A stretch of DNA of 11,156 nucleotides, taken from Actinomycetota bacterium. GTDB taxonomy: Bacteria; Actinomycetota; Acidimicrobiia; Acidimicrobiales; Microtrichaceae. A program made the position numbers and the translations under genes. The DNA is taken from positions 1-11,156 of the forward strand of contig SXMI01000044.1 in assembly GCA_005777415.1 (NCBI GenBank), written 5' to 3'. The notes beneath the pieces were generated by a model. It was not told the origin of the DNA. It worked only from the letters and a program-made list of their open reading frames with translations, and did no database searches. This document shows positions 1 to 6,528 of the stretch, piece by piece (positions within the stretch are counted from its first letter, which is position 1; each line of letters opens with the position of its first letter).

Positions 1-681
1 GCGGGCCATGGCAACCCTCCGCCGCATGGTCGGGAACAGCGCACCGGCATCAACAGCACCGGCATCAACAGCACCGGCATCAACGGGACCGAGCTGCTCG
101 ACCCGCTGCACAGCTGGCGTTGGCCGGTCGCCACCGGCTCGGGCACCCACCTCAGCTTCGCGGCGCTGGCCCGGCTGACCTCCGATGCCGGGATCCGATG
201 GGTTGCGGACCTGCCCGACGGTTCCCAGCTCGACCTGGGCCGACATCGACGCACCCCCAACCGGCAGATGATGCGGGCACTGCGAAGCCGGGACGGCCAC
301 TGCCGCTTCCCCGGGTGCTCGAGCCGGCATCGCCTCCACGCCCACCACATCCGGTGGTGGATCCACGGCGGCCCGACCGACATGGACAACCTGATCCTGC
401 TGTGCGCCAAGCACCACCACGCCGTCCACGACCGCGAGTGGACCTGCACCGGCACGGCGGCAGCACCGGAGTTCCGCCGGCCCGACGGGCGGGTGGTGGC
501 TCAGCGGCCCCCGGTCTGCTCGGGCACCTATGCCGAGCTGCTAGCGGCCCACGAGCAGGCGGGGCTCGACGTGTGCGTGGACGCTCCGGGAGGCCGGTGG
601 GGCGGCGAGCGCATCGACTGGGACTGCTTCTTCGCGGCGTTCGCCGCCCCCGAGCCGGTCGATGGGTGGGCGGGTGGGTAG
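1..681 (+). CDS. HNH endonuclease of the DUF222 type, C-terminal part (5' end outside window)
   Basis: The frame is open from base 1 to the TAG at 679-681, so the start lies upstream of the window. The visible 226 codons end in a typical HNH nuclease domain. There is a Cys pair in HCRFPGC (fragment residues 100-106), the HAHHI block (113-117) followed by a Trp pair and GG, then NL, and LLCAKHHHAVH (about 133-143). This is the arrangement found at the C-terminus of the multi-copy actinobacterial 'DUF222/13E12 repeat' HNH proteins. Family knowledge predicts a metal-dependent DNA nuclease; the cellular role is not established and is often suspected to be mobile or selfish. A threefold TGIN(S/G) repeat lies near the start of the fragment. 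The gene ends only 3 bp from the convergent ACT-domain gene. The HNH assignment is firm; the DUF222 N-terminal half is inferred because it is not in view. Confidence 0.9.
   Translation, partial: AGHGNPPPHGREQRTGINSTGINSTGINGTELLDPLHSWRWPVATGSGTHLSFAALARLTSDAGIRWVADLPDGSQLDLGRHRRTPNRQMMRALRSRDGHCRFPGCSSRHRLHAHHIRWWIHGGPTDMDNLILLCAKHHHAVHDREWTCTGTAAAPEFRRPDGRVVAQRPPVCSGTYAELLAAHEQAGLDVCVDAPGGRWGGERIDWDCFFAAFAAPEPVDGWAGG
43..87 (+). repeat. 15-bp tandem repeat, three copies, inside the HNH gene
   Basis: The unit accggcatcaacagc occurs at 43-57 and 58-72, and with its last three bases changed (ggg) at 73-87. It is in frame and encodes Thr-Gly-Ile-Asn-Ser/Gly three times, in the variable linker before the HNH domain. 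Slippage is the simplest origin. Confidence 0.85.
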
Positions 682-684
682 GTC

Positions 685-1290
685 TCAGCCCAGACGGGCG
701 AGCAGTTCCAGGAGCTCGCGTTCGCGACCCCGCAGCGGGAGTCGTTCCCTCGACACGACCAACACTGGGCCATCGCTGGGCAGGGGAACGACCGCCAGCT
801 CGCGGACGTCTGCGGCCACGCCGTCGGTCAGCGCACCCCCCACGAACGCAGCGAGCCACCCGGCGCTGGGGACCCCGTCGCCACTGGCGGCCACCACGCG
901 GCCCCCAGTGGGTTGCACGAGCGCGGCCCAGTCGGCGTGCAGGAGCGATCTGGCCCCGGCGGCCAGGATCTCGGCCCGGTTCTCCTCCGCGCAGCCGTGG
1001 AGCTCGACCGACACCCGGAGCGCCGACACGGCGGGATCCTCAGGCGGCCCGTCCAGCGGTCGGACGTCCTCGACATCCACGCCCTCGACCTGCGACACCT
1101 CCTTGAGGAGCAGGTCGAGCGGGACGGCATCCGGGACATCAACGGTGAGTTCGTCGACCGCCCGGCCCCCACCCCGCTCGATGATGTCGATCCCGACGAG
1201 GTCACCTTGGACCGCACCGACCCGACTGGCGACGGATCCGAGTGCGCCCGGTCGGTCCGGGAGCCAGACACGCAGGACGTAGGCAGCCAC
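685..1290 (-). CDS. ACT-domain protein with a possible GAF-like C-terminal half
   Basis: The protein has 201 residues starting at GTG 1290. Residues 3-78 form an ACT domain: the first strand YVLRVWLPDRPGALG carries the DRPG turn common to ACT modules, a helix follows, and the second strand is GDLVGIDIIERG. ACT domains usually bind amino acids or other small ligands and control an attached or partner enzyme. No catalytic domain is attached here. Residues about 97-200 (from SALRVSVELHG to the terminal RERELLELLARLG) have the strand/helix pattern of a small GAF-like sensor; that is my inference from pattern, not a clear family match. The gene is divergent from the TetR gene and convergent with the HNH gene (3-bp gap). 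A TAGGGT box six bases before the GTG suggests a leaderless transcript. A sensory or regulatory role is likely; the ligand is unknown. Confidence 0.85.
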   Translation of the reverse strand: MAAYVLRVWLPDRPGALGSVASRVGAVQGDLVGIDIIERGGGRAVDELTVDVPDAVPLDLLLKEVSQVEGVDVEDVRPLDGPPEDPAVSALRVSVELHGCAEENRAEILAAGARSLLHADWAALVQPTGGRVVAASGDGVPSAGWLAAFVGGALTDGVAADVRELAVVPLPSDGPVLVVSRERLPLRGRERELLELLARLG

Positions 1291-1296
1291 GCCCGG

Positions 1297-1302
1297 ACCC
1301 TA
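1297..1302 (-). promoter_or_regulatory. Putative -10 box of a leaderless promoter for the ACT-domain gene
   Basis: On the minus strand TAGGGT matches the actinobacterial TANNNT -10 pattern. It is followed by six bases and then the GTG start, so the predicted transcript would begin at or next to the start codon. I see no convincing -35 element and no Shine-Dalgarno sequence. Confidence 0.45.
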
Positions 1303-1325
1303 GCGGTGCTGTGTGTCGGCCCCAT

Positions 1326-1402
1326 GTCGTGCGCGTGAGCGGAGTGGTCGTGAGCGGAGTGGTCGTGCGCGTGAGCGGAGTGGTCGTGCGCGTGAGCGGA
1401 TG
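1326..1402. repeat. Direct repeats in the divergent ACT/TetR intergenic region
   Basis: The 15-mer gtgagcggagtggtc occurs exactly at 1335-1349, 1350-1364 and 1371-1385, with a decayed copy at 1392-1406. Most copies sit in a 21-bp unit beginning gtcgtgcgc; the copy at 1350 lacks six of those bases. The array lies between the two divergent starts. It may be an iterated binding site or simple slippage. It is not palindromic, unlike the usual TetR operator. Confidence 0.8.
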
Positions 1403-1443
1403 CGACACCGGCGCCGCCCCGGGAGCCGGGCCGGGACGGCTGC

Positions 1444-1449
1444 TACCGT
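1444..1449 (+). promoter_or_regulatory. Putative -10 box of a leaderless promoter for the TetR gene
   Basis: TACCGT matches TANNNT and ends seven bases before the GTG at 1457. No Shine-Dalgarno sequence precedes this GTG, so a leaderless transcript is plausible. No clear -35 is visible. The box also supports this GTG over the upstream ATG at 1313, whose extension would translate the direct repeats into Arg-rich sequence. Confidence 0.45.
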
Positions 1450-1456
1450 CACCGCT

Positions 1457-2071
1457 GTGACGCAGAGCGCCGCCGCACCTCGGCGTCTGACCGCCCGGGG
1501 CGAGGAACGGCGGGCGCAGCTGCTCGAGCTGGCCACCACCCGCTTCGCCCGGGACGGCTATCACTCCACCTCCGTCTCCGACATCGTCAACGGGCTGGGG
1601 GTCGGCAAGGGCGTCTTCTACTGGTACTTCGACTCCAAGGAGCAGCTCTTCCTGGAGATCCTGAAGTCGGCCCAGCGCGACCTGCGACGCTCCCAGCAGC
1701 GGGCCATCGACGGGGTGGACGAACCGGTCCGTCGCATCGCCCTCGGCGTCCGGGCCGGCGTCCTGTGGACCGCCGAGCACGCCGAGCTCCGACGCCTCGT
1801 CGACTTCGCACGCACGGAGGCGTCGTTCGCTCCGGCGGTGCGCGCCGGCCAGCGTGCGCTGGCCCAGGATGCCGTGGCGCACCTCGAGGAGGCCATGGCG
1901 GCAGGGGCGATCCCCGCTGGTGATGCCCGGGCGCTGGCGTTCGGGCTGCTCGGTGTGACAACGACGATGACCGACGCCCTGGTCGAGGAGGGACGCCACG
2001 ACCCGGAGACGGTCGCCGACCTGGTCGTGTCCTTCTGCCTCGGCGGGATAGGCGCAGCCTCAGCGGGATAG
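1457..2071 (+). CDS. TetR/AcrR-family transcriptional regulator
   Basis: From GTG 1457 the protein has 204 residues, the normal TetR length. The N-terminal DNA-binding domain spans about residues 16-66: helix 1 RRAQLLELATTRFARDGY, then STSVSDIVNGLGV, and the recognition helix region GKGVFYWYFDSKEQLF, which is the characteristic TetR signature. The remaining all-helical part (about 70-200) would bind a ligand and form the dimer; it gives no clue to the ligand. Upstream in-frame starts exist (ATG at 1313), but that extension is low-complexity Arg-rich sequence encoded by the intergenic repeats, so I reject it. The gene stands alone on the plus strand, divergent from the ACT-domain gene and convergent with alaC. 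By family habit it could repress itself and the divergent gene. The last codons and the stop lie in a 20-bp tandem duplication. Confidence 0.93.
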   Translation: MTQSAAAPRRLTARGEERRAQLLELATTRFARDGYHSTSVSDIVNGLGVGKGVFYWYFDSKEQLFLEILKSAQRDLRRSQQRAIDGVDEPVRRIALGVRAGVLWTAEHAELRRLVDFARTEASFAPAVRAGQRALAQDAVAHLEEAMAAGAIPAGDARALAFGLLGVTTTMTDALVEEGRHDPETVADLVVSFCLGGIGAASAG

Positions 2072-2080
2072 GCGCAGCCT
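2041..2080 (+). repeat. 20-bp tandem duplication spanning the TetR stop codon
   Basis: The copies at 2041-2060 and 2061-2080 differ at one base (cggcgggata versus cagcgggata, then ggcgcagcct in both). Because 20 is not a multiple of three, the second copy is read in a shifted frame, and this frame supplies the TAG at 2069-2071. Confidence 0.9.
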
Positions 2081-2097
2081 CCGGCCTGAACCGACGG

Positions 2098-3273
2098 TCA
2101 GCCCAGCTTGGGCAGGGCCCGCTTCAGGTTCCGCACGGCCTGGTTGATCCGCTGCTCGTTCTCGATCAGGGCGAACCGCACGTGGCCCTCGCCGCCGGGG
2201 CCGAAGCCCACGCCCGGTGACACCGCCACCTGGGCCTCACGCACGAGCATCGAGGCGAACTCCACCGACCCCAGGTCACGGTACGGCTCGGGGATCGGCG
2301 CCCAGGCGAACATCGTCCCCATCGGCGGCTCGATCTCCCAGCCGATCCGAGCCAAACCACCGCACAGGGCATCCCGACGAACCTGATAGACCTCGTTGAC
2401 CTCGGCGGGGTACTCGGTGGCCTCGTTGAGCGTCACCGTCGCCGCGATCTGGATCGGTTGGAACGTCCCGTAATCGAGGTACGACTTGAGCTTGGCGAGC
2501 GCCGCCACGACCTCCCGGTTGCCGACCATGAACGCCACCCGCCAGCCGGCCATGGAGAACGACTTCGTCATGGAGTACAGCTCGACGGCCACGTCCTTGG
2601 CGCCCTCGGCCTGCAGGATGGACGGCGGGACGTAGCCGTCGAAGCCCAGGTCGGCGTAGGCGTTGTCGTGGACCAGGACGACCTCCTTCTCACGGGCGAA
2701 GTCGACCACCCGCTGCATGAACGCCAGGTCCACGCAGGTCGTGGTCGGGTTGTGCGGGAAGGACAGGACGATCACCCTCGGCTTGGGGTGTGAGTACTCC
2801 CACGCCCGCAGCATGTTGTCGAAGAACTCGTCGCCGGTGCCGAGGGGGATCTCACGGACGTTCGCCCCGGCGAACAGCGGGGCGAAGATGTGGATCGGGT
2901 AGCTGGGCGCGGGCACGAGCGCCGCGTCGTGCGGCTGGACGAGCACCCACATGAGGTGGCTGAGCCCTTCCTTGGCGCCGATCGTGTTGATGACCTCGGT
3001 CTCGGGGTCGAGCTCCACGCCGAACCGGCGCAGGTAGTAGGCGGCCGCGGCCTCGCGCAGGCGGGGGATGCCACGACTCGCCGAGTAGCGGTGGTTCCGG
3101 GCGTTGTGCGCCGCCTCGGTCAGCTTCTCCACGGCGATGTCGGGCGAGGGCAGGTCCGGGTTGCCGAAGCCGAGGTCGATGATGTCCTCGCCCGAACGAC
3201 GGGCCTGGACCTTGAGCCCGTCGATGATCGTGAACACGTAGGGCGGGAGCTGGTTGATCCGGCGGAAGTCCAT
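2098..3273 (-). CDS. alaC: AlaC-type alanine aminotransferase (PLP, fold type I)
   Basis: This PLP enzyme is expected to transfer amino groups between alanine/pyruvate and glutamate/2-oxoglutarate in the cytoplasm. It aligns with E. coli AlaC from end to end: RINQLPPYVF near the start, LGFGNPD, YSASRGIPRLR, IGAKEGLSHLM, PAPSYPIHIF, and FALIENEQRI near the end. Counting from the upstream GTG, the PLP lysine is K240 in SMTKSFSMAGWR, with N178 in HNPT, D206 and Y209 in VHDNAYADL, and the carboxylate-binding arginine R369 in GHVRFALIEN (subtract 3 for the chosen start). I chose ATG 3273 because AAGGTGG (3279-3285) sits five bases upstream, an ideal position; GTG 3282 would place that sequence over its own start. 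The length of 391 residues is normal. The ROK kinase gene ends 23 bp upstream on the same strand, so co-transcription is likely. Substrate preference could include related amino acids. Confidence 0.93.
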   Translation of the reverse strand: MDFRRINQLPPYVFTIIDGLKVQARRSGEDIIDLGFGNPDLPSPDIAVEKLTEAAHNARNHRYSASRGIPRLREAAAAYYLRRFGVELDPETEVINTIGAKEGLSHLMWVLVQPHDAALVPAPSYPIHIFAPLFAGANVREIPLGTGDEFFDNMLRAWEYSHPKPRVIVLSFPHNPTTTCVDLAFMQRVVDFAREKEVVLVHDNAYADLGFDGYVPPSILQAEGAKDVAVELYSMTKSFSMAGWRVAFMVGNREVVAALAKLKSYLDYGTFQPIQIAATVTLNEATEYPAEVNEVYQVRRDALCGGLARIGWEIEPPMGTMFAWAPIPEPYRDLGSVEFASMLVREAQVAVSPGVGFGPGGEGHVRFALIENEQRINQAVRNLKRALPKLG

Positions 3274-3278
3274 CGGCG

Positions 3279-3285
3279 CCACCTT
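3279..3285 (-). promoter_or_regulatory. Ribosome binding site deciding the alaC start
   Basis: On the minus strand AAGGTGG differs by one base from the AAGGAGG consensus and lies five bases before ATG 3273. It is the strongest Shine-Dalgarno sequence I noticed in the window, and it argues against the alternative GTG at 3282. Confidence 0.6.
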
Positions 3286-3296
3286 ACGCCGCGGGT

Positions 3297-4328
3297 TCAG
3301 ACGCCACGGAGGAGGTTCCGCCGTCCGGCGAGCAGTGCGGCGCCGACCGCTCCCGCCCGGGCGCCGAGCGGGACGAGCTCGATCCGAGGGGTCGGCGGGC
3401 TCAGAACGACCGCGTGGTTCGACCGGAGCTGCGCCGTCACCGCCCTGAGCAGGACGTCACCCATGTCGCTGATCCCCCCACCGATCGCCACGAGCTGCGG
3501 GTCGAGGAGGGCGATGATCCCGGCGATCCCAGTGGCCACCCGGGCTGCGAACCCGTCCAGCACCGCCGCCGCCCCCGGCGCACCGGCACGCACCGCCGAG
3601 GCGAGATCCAGGCCGGTACGGCCCGGCACGAGGTCGGCCGCCAACGTGCCCCCGTCGACTGCGTCACCGATCGCCTCCCGGAGCGCACTCCCCGATGCGT
3701 AGCGCTCCCAGCACCCGCGTTGGCCGCACGGGCACGGAGGGCCGCTCGGGTCGATCACGACGTGGCCGGGTTCGCCGGCAAAGCCCCGCGCGCCGCGGAC
3801 CAGATGGTCCCCCACCACGACGCCACCACCGATCCCGGTTCCGAGGGTGACCGCCACCAGGTCCGCGGCGTGCGGGTCGGACCACTCGTGCGCCGTCACG
3901 GCCACGCAGTTGGCGTCGTTGTCGACGACGGGGTCCAGTCCCGTCCGCCGACGGAGCTCGCCGGCGACGTCGACGTCGACGAGCCCGGCGGCGTTGGGCG
4001 CAGCCCGGACCCAGCCGTCGTGGTCGACGAACCCGGCCAGACCGACCCCGAGCGCCGGCGCCACTGAGGAGGGGTCGCCACCAGCAGCGAGCAGGCGGTC
4101 GACCACTGCGACGACCACGTCGACCACATCGGGCCGATCGGCGCTCGACGGCAGCTCGATCAGGTCGACGATGCGGTGCCCCGAGGAATCCGGACGGAGC
4201 CGGACACCGAGCGCCTTCGTCCCGCCGACGTCCACGCCGAGCAGGTCCGCGCCCGCCGACAGCTCGCTCGACGTCGGTCCCGACCGTCGCGGCAGGTCCG
4301 CCTCACCACTCGACGACACGCCCGGCAT
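3297..4328 (-). CDS. ROK-family sugar kinase, probably glucokinase
   Basis: ROK kinases phosphorylate glucose or related sugars with ATP. Counting from ATG 4328 (343 residues), the features are DVGGTK (33-38, ATP phosphate loop), VDNDAN (135-140, holding the catalytic Asp of the NDxN motif), TLGTGIGGG (161-169), and GH 188-189. The ROK zinc motif follows: CPCGQRGCWE, with Cys199, 201 and 206 plus His189. There is no N-terminal helix-turn-helix, so it is a kinase and not a ROK repressor. The open frame runs further upstream to 4577, but that part lies antiphase over the SMC-like gene and is Arg/Ser-rich. ATG 4328 or GTG 4319 is the likely start; GAGG lies nine bases before the GTG. The start overlaps the SMC-like stop by 17-26 bp, indicating translational coupling. 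Glucokinase is the commonest actinobacterial role, but N-acetylhexosamine specificity is not excluded. Confidence 0.92.
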   Translation of the reverse strand: MPGVSSSGEADLPRRSGPTSSELSAGADLLGVDVGGTKALGVRLRPDSSGHRIVDLIELPSSADRPDVVDVVVAVVDRLLAAGGDPSSVAPALGVGLAGFVDHDGWVRAAPNAAGLVDVDVAGELRRRTGLDPVVDNDANCVAVTAHEWSDPHAADLVAVTLGTGIGGGVVVGDHLVRGARGFAGEPGHVVIDPSGPPCPCGQRGCWERYASGSALREAIGDAVDGGTLAADLVPGRTGLDLASAVRAGAPGAAAVLDGFAARVATGIAGIIALLDPQLVAIGGGISDMGDVLLRAVTAQLRSNHAVVLSPPTPRIELVPLGARAGAVGAALLAGRRNLLRGV

Positions 4329-5988
4329 CCTCGCCGATCGCCCGCCATGCTGGCGAGGCGGGCGGGGCGACGACGACGCACTGGACCTGCGAGGCCGCCT
4401 CGAGGACCCGGACCTCCATGTCGGCGGTGTCCTCGTCGACGAGCAGGACGAGTGGCGGCCGGCCCGGCCCGGCTGCCGCCCGCAGGGCCGCAACCCGGTG
4501 GACCAGCTCACGAACCCACGGCCCCTCGCCCGCCAGGCGACCGGCGAGCGGAACCCCGACCGGTAGCCCGCCCGCACCTCCGGACGGCCGTGCCGCCTCC
4601 GCCGACGCCGCCACGAGCACGTCGAGCAGTCGTTCCTGCTCGGCGAGCAACCCCCGGAGGTCCGCCGCCCGGCGACGCAGGTCGTTCACCTCGGGAGCCG
4701 CGCCCTCCTCGGGGGTCGGTCCGGCGCCGCCGGCATCACCACCGCTGACTTCACCACCGCCGGCATCACTGCGGCCGGCGAGCAGCCGGCGGGCTGCGGC
4801 CAGGACCTCGATCGGGTCGCCCGTTCCCGCCGGGGGTGCGGCGCCCACCTCGACGAGGGCGCGGAGCAGCCGGGCCACCGCCGCACCGAGCCCGCCGTCG
4901 TCGGGCGCCGCGCCGCTCCGCTCACCGATCAGATCGGCGACCTCGTTCGCCGTGAGCCGTCGGACGACCTCCACCGGGATCCCCAGGAGCCCCGCGGCCT
5001 CGGCCCGCAACGGGGACCGCTCACGCTGCGACGCCCGGGCGTCGACCTCGCCGGGGAGATCAGCCCGGAGCCGGTCGAGCTCGGCCTGCAGCAGACGTCG
5101 GCGGGCCTCGAGCACCCGGTCGCGACGAGCGGGTCGAACCACGGAGCCGTCGTCGAGGAGCAGGTCGACGTACCGGCCGTAGCCGAGCTCGCCGAGCAGC
5201 ACCGCGGCGCGTGCCTCGAGCTCCGCCCTCCGCTCCCGGTCGCCCGGCGACACCGCTCCCCGGGCGTCGAGGGCGAGCAGCTCCGCTCGCAGCGCCTCCA
5301 GCTCGCCGAGCAGCATCGAGTGCTCGGCGCCCCGCTCGAGAGGCCCCAGGTCACCCTCGGCCAGGTCGGCGGTGAGCTCGTCGATCCGCCAGGCCGTCGC
5401 CTCGGCGCGAATGGATGCGTCGTCGGCCGCCGCCACGAGGGCCCGCAACCGACGTTCGAGTTCGGTCCCGGCGCCCCCCGGATCGTCCTGGAGCAGTGCC
5501 AGCGACACCTGGTCGGCCGCCGCCTCGACCTCGTCCAGAGCATCACGCCGGACGGCCCCTGCGGCCGCATCCGCCGCCGCCAGCTGCTCGAGCTCCACCG
5601 CCACCCGGAGCTCACCCTCGACGAAGTCGAGCTCGGAGCGCAGCTCGTCGATCCGGCGGGCGGCGACCCGCCGGGCCTCGGCCCCCGGGTCCACCCTGAG
5701 GTCCGGCCGATCGACCCCGAGGTCCGGGAGCGGCGGTGGCCGGTGATCCTCTCGCAGCTCCAGCACCGGATCGGGCCCGCCGGCGCCCAGGGCTCGGATC
5801 GGGCCGAGCATCCGATCGATCTCGATCAGGCCGGCAGGCGCCACGACGGCCGGGTCGCCGATCGCCCGGGCCGCGGCGACCACGGCGGCGACCGTCGTCA
5901 CGGGTGCACCCAGCAGCACGGTCAGGCCGGGGTGGAGATAGAGGTCCTCGACGGCCGGACCACAGCCGTCGAGTCGGATCAGGGGCAT
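4303..5988 (-). CDS. Coiled-coil protein resembling a degenerate SMC/RecN-type ATPase
   Basis: There are 561 residues from ATG 5988, with GGAG seven bases upstream (5996-5999). I recognise no named family. The N-terminus reads like the first strand and P-loop of an SMC-type ATPase (HPGLTVLLGAPVTTVAAV, 19-36), but the GxxxxGK[S/T] Walker A is absent. Residues about 100-320 are Ala/Glu/Leu/Arg-rich with heptad character and would form a long coiled-coil arm. In the middle are LGYGRYVDLLL (268-278) and a flexible Gly-rich linker (about 405-425). A second helical stretch covers about 433-465. The C-terminus has a Walker-B-like hydrophobic strand and acid cluster, PPLVLLVDEDTAD (511-523), followed by a QVQCVVVAPP strand, as in the SMC head. 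I see no LSGGQ-type signature and no CXXC zinc hook. The gene lies between the DUF5304-like gene and the ROK kinase, whose start it overlaps. The SMC relationship is inference; the function is unknown. Confidence 0.8.
   Translation of the reverse strand: MPLIRLDGCGPAVEDLYLHPGLTVLLGAPVTTVAAVVAAARAIGDPAVVAPAGLIEIDRMLGPIRALGAGGPDPVLELREDHRPPPLPDLGVDRPDLRVDPGAEARRVAARRIDELRSELDFVEGELRVAVELEQLAAADAAAGAVRRDALDEVEAAADQVSLALLQDDPGGAGTELERRLRALVAAADDASIRAEATAWRIDELTADLAEGDLGPLERGAEHSMLLGELEALRAELLALDARGAVSPGDRERRAELEARAAVLLGELGYGRYVDLLLDDGSVVRPARRDRVLEARRRLLQAELDRLRADLPGEVDARASQRERSPLRAEAAGLLGIPVEVVRRLTANEVADLIGERSGAAPDDGGLGAAVARLLRALVEVGAAPPAGTGDPIEVLAAARRLLAGRSDAGGGEVSGGDAGGAGPTPEEGAAPEVNDLRRRAADLRGLLAEQERLLDVLVAASAEAARPSGGAGGLPVGVPLAGRLAGEGPWVRELVHRVAALRAAAGPGRPPLVLLVDEDTADMEVRVLEAASQVQCVVVAPPASPAWRAIGEDAGRVVEW
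4727..4769 (-). repeat. Short direct repeat coding a Gly/Asp-rich linker in the SMC-like gene
   Basis: The 13-mer ccgccggcatcac occurs at about 4727-4739 and again at about 4757-4769, 30 bp apart and in frame. It encodes DAGG twice, in the linker between the two helical segments. Confidence 0.6.
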
Positions 5989-6020
5989 GCGCCGTCTCCG
6001 TCGGCATGAGCCACCCGAAT

Positions 6021-6065
6021 GTGAGGCGTCCGGGGGTGAGGCGACCGGGAGTGAGCGGCGCGGTC
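6021..6065. repeat. Intergenic direct repeats upstream of the SMC-like gene
   Basis: Gtgaggcgtccggg (6021-6034) and gtgaggcgaccggg (6036-6049) form a 15-bp-period repeat. Gtgagcggcgcggtc (6051-6065) follows at once and matches 13 of 15 bases of the unit repeated at 1335-1385. The block fills most of the gap between the DUF5304-like stop and the SMC-like start. Confidence 0.6.
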
Positions 6066-6477
6066 AGTCCAGGGGGATACGACGCACCCGACCGGACCGG
6101 GGCCGGCCGGGTTCCGGTGTGGGCCCGGCTTCGCCATCCGCGCCGGCGACAGGACCGGCATCCGCGCCGGCGACAGGAGCGGCATCCGCGCCGGCGACAG
6201 GACCGGCATCCGCGCCGGAGGCGGGACCGGCATCATCGACCCGGACGGCCCGACCCCACGGGGTGCGGTCACCGCGGGCGGACGCGGCGAGCGCGCCGAG
6301 GAACCCCGGGAACGACGCGGCCAGCTCACCGAGCCGGGCCCGGTCCTCCACGACCTCCTCGACGGCGTCGAGCAACGACCGCGCCGCCGCCAGGAACTCT
6401 CGCCCGGCAGCCTGCAGGTGCTCGGCCCCGGCGGCGGCCGTCGATGCCGGCCCGTTCGACTCCCCCGGTTCGTCCAC
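6064..6477 (-). CDS. Small DUF5304-like protein with an octapeptide repeat
   Basis: The protein has 137 residues from GTG 6477. It has one clear helical segment, EHLQAAGREFLAAARSLL, followed by an acidic helix DAVEEVVEDRARLGELAA. Next comes a low-complexity tail with four copies of an eight-residue G-P-V-A-G-A-D-A unit, and then a basic C-terminal tip ending RIPLD. The helix and the terminal R-I-x-L-D resemble Streptomyces DUF5304 proteins as I remember them (an HLAAAGSELLAAYRSAV-like helix and an RIDLD end); this is recall, not a search. The molecular function of that family is unknown. The start is uncertain: the frame is open to GTG 6567, but the added residues look non-coding and lie over a direct repeat. 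CAAGAT six bases before GTG 6477 could be a leaderless -10. The gene lies downstream of the ArsA gene on the same strand. It has no membrane segment and no signal peptide. Confidence 0.7.
   Translation of the reverse strand: MDEPGESNGPASTAAAGAEHLQAAGREFLAAARSLLDAVEEVVEDRARLGELAASFPGFLGALAASARGDRTPWGRAVRVDDAGPASGADAGPVAGADAAPVAGADAGPVAGADGEAGPTPEPGRPRSGRVRRIPLD
6133..6228 (-). repeat. 24-bp tandem repeat, four copies, inside the DUF5304-like gene
   Basis: The copies are 6133-6156, 6157-6180, 6181-6204 and 6205-6228. The first three differ from the core ggcatccgcgccggcgacag(gacc) at only one or two bases each; the fourth is more diverged. The period is a multiple of three, and the translation is an Ala/Gly/Pro/Asp octapeptide repeated four times, probably a disordered linker of variable length. 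Confidence 0.93.
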
Positions 6478-6528
6478 GGGTGCATCTTGACCGAATCCGG
6501 CCCCGGCGGCCACGCCGGGCCGCAGCGC

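Noticed and set aside
120..1106. Plus-strand 328-codon frame across the HNH and ACT genes
   Set aside because: Pro/Arg-rich shadow of the HNH frame and the antisense of the ACT gene, with no recognisable motif.
1326..1402. CRISPR array
   Set aside because: The repeats are 15-21 bp and essentially tandem, with no unique spacers of typical length and no cas genes nearby.
4329..4577. Upstream extension of the ROK kinase to 4577
   Set aside because: It overlaps the SMC-like gene in another frame and is Arg/Ser/Pro-rich; the kinase fold begins at DLLGVDVGGTK.
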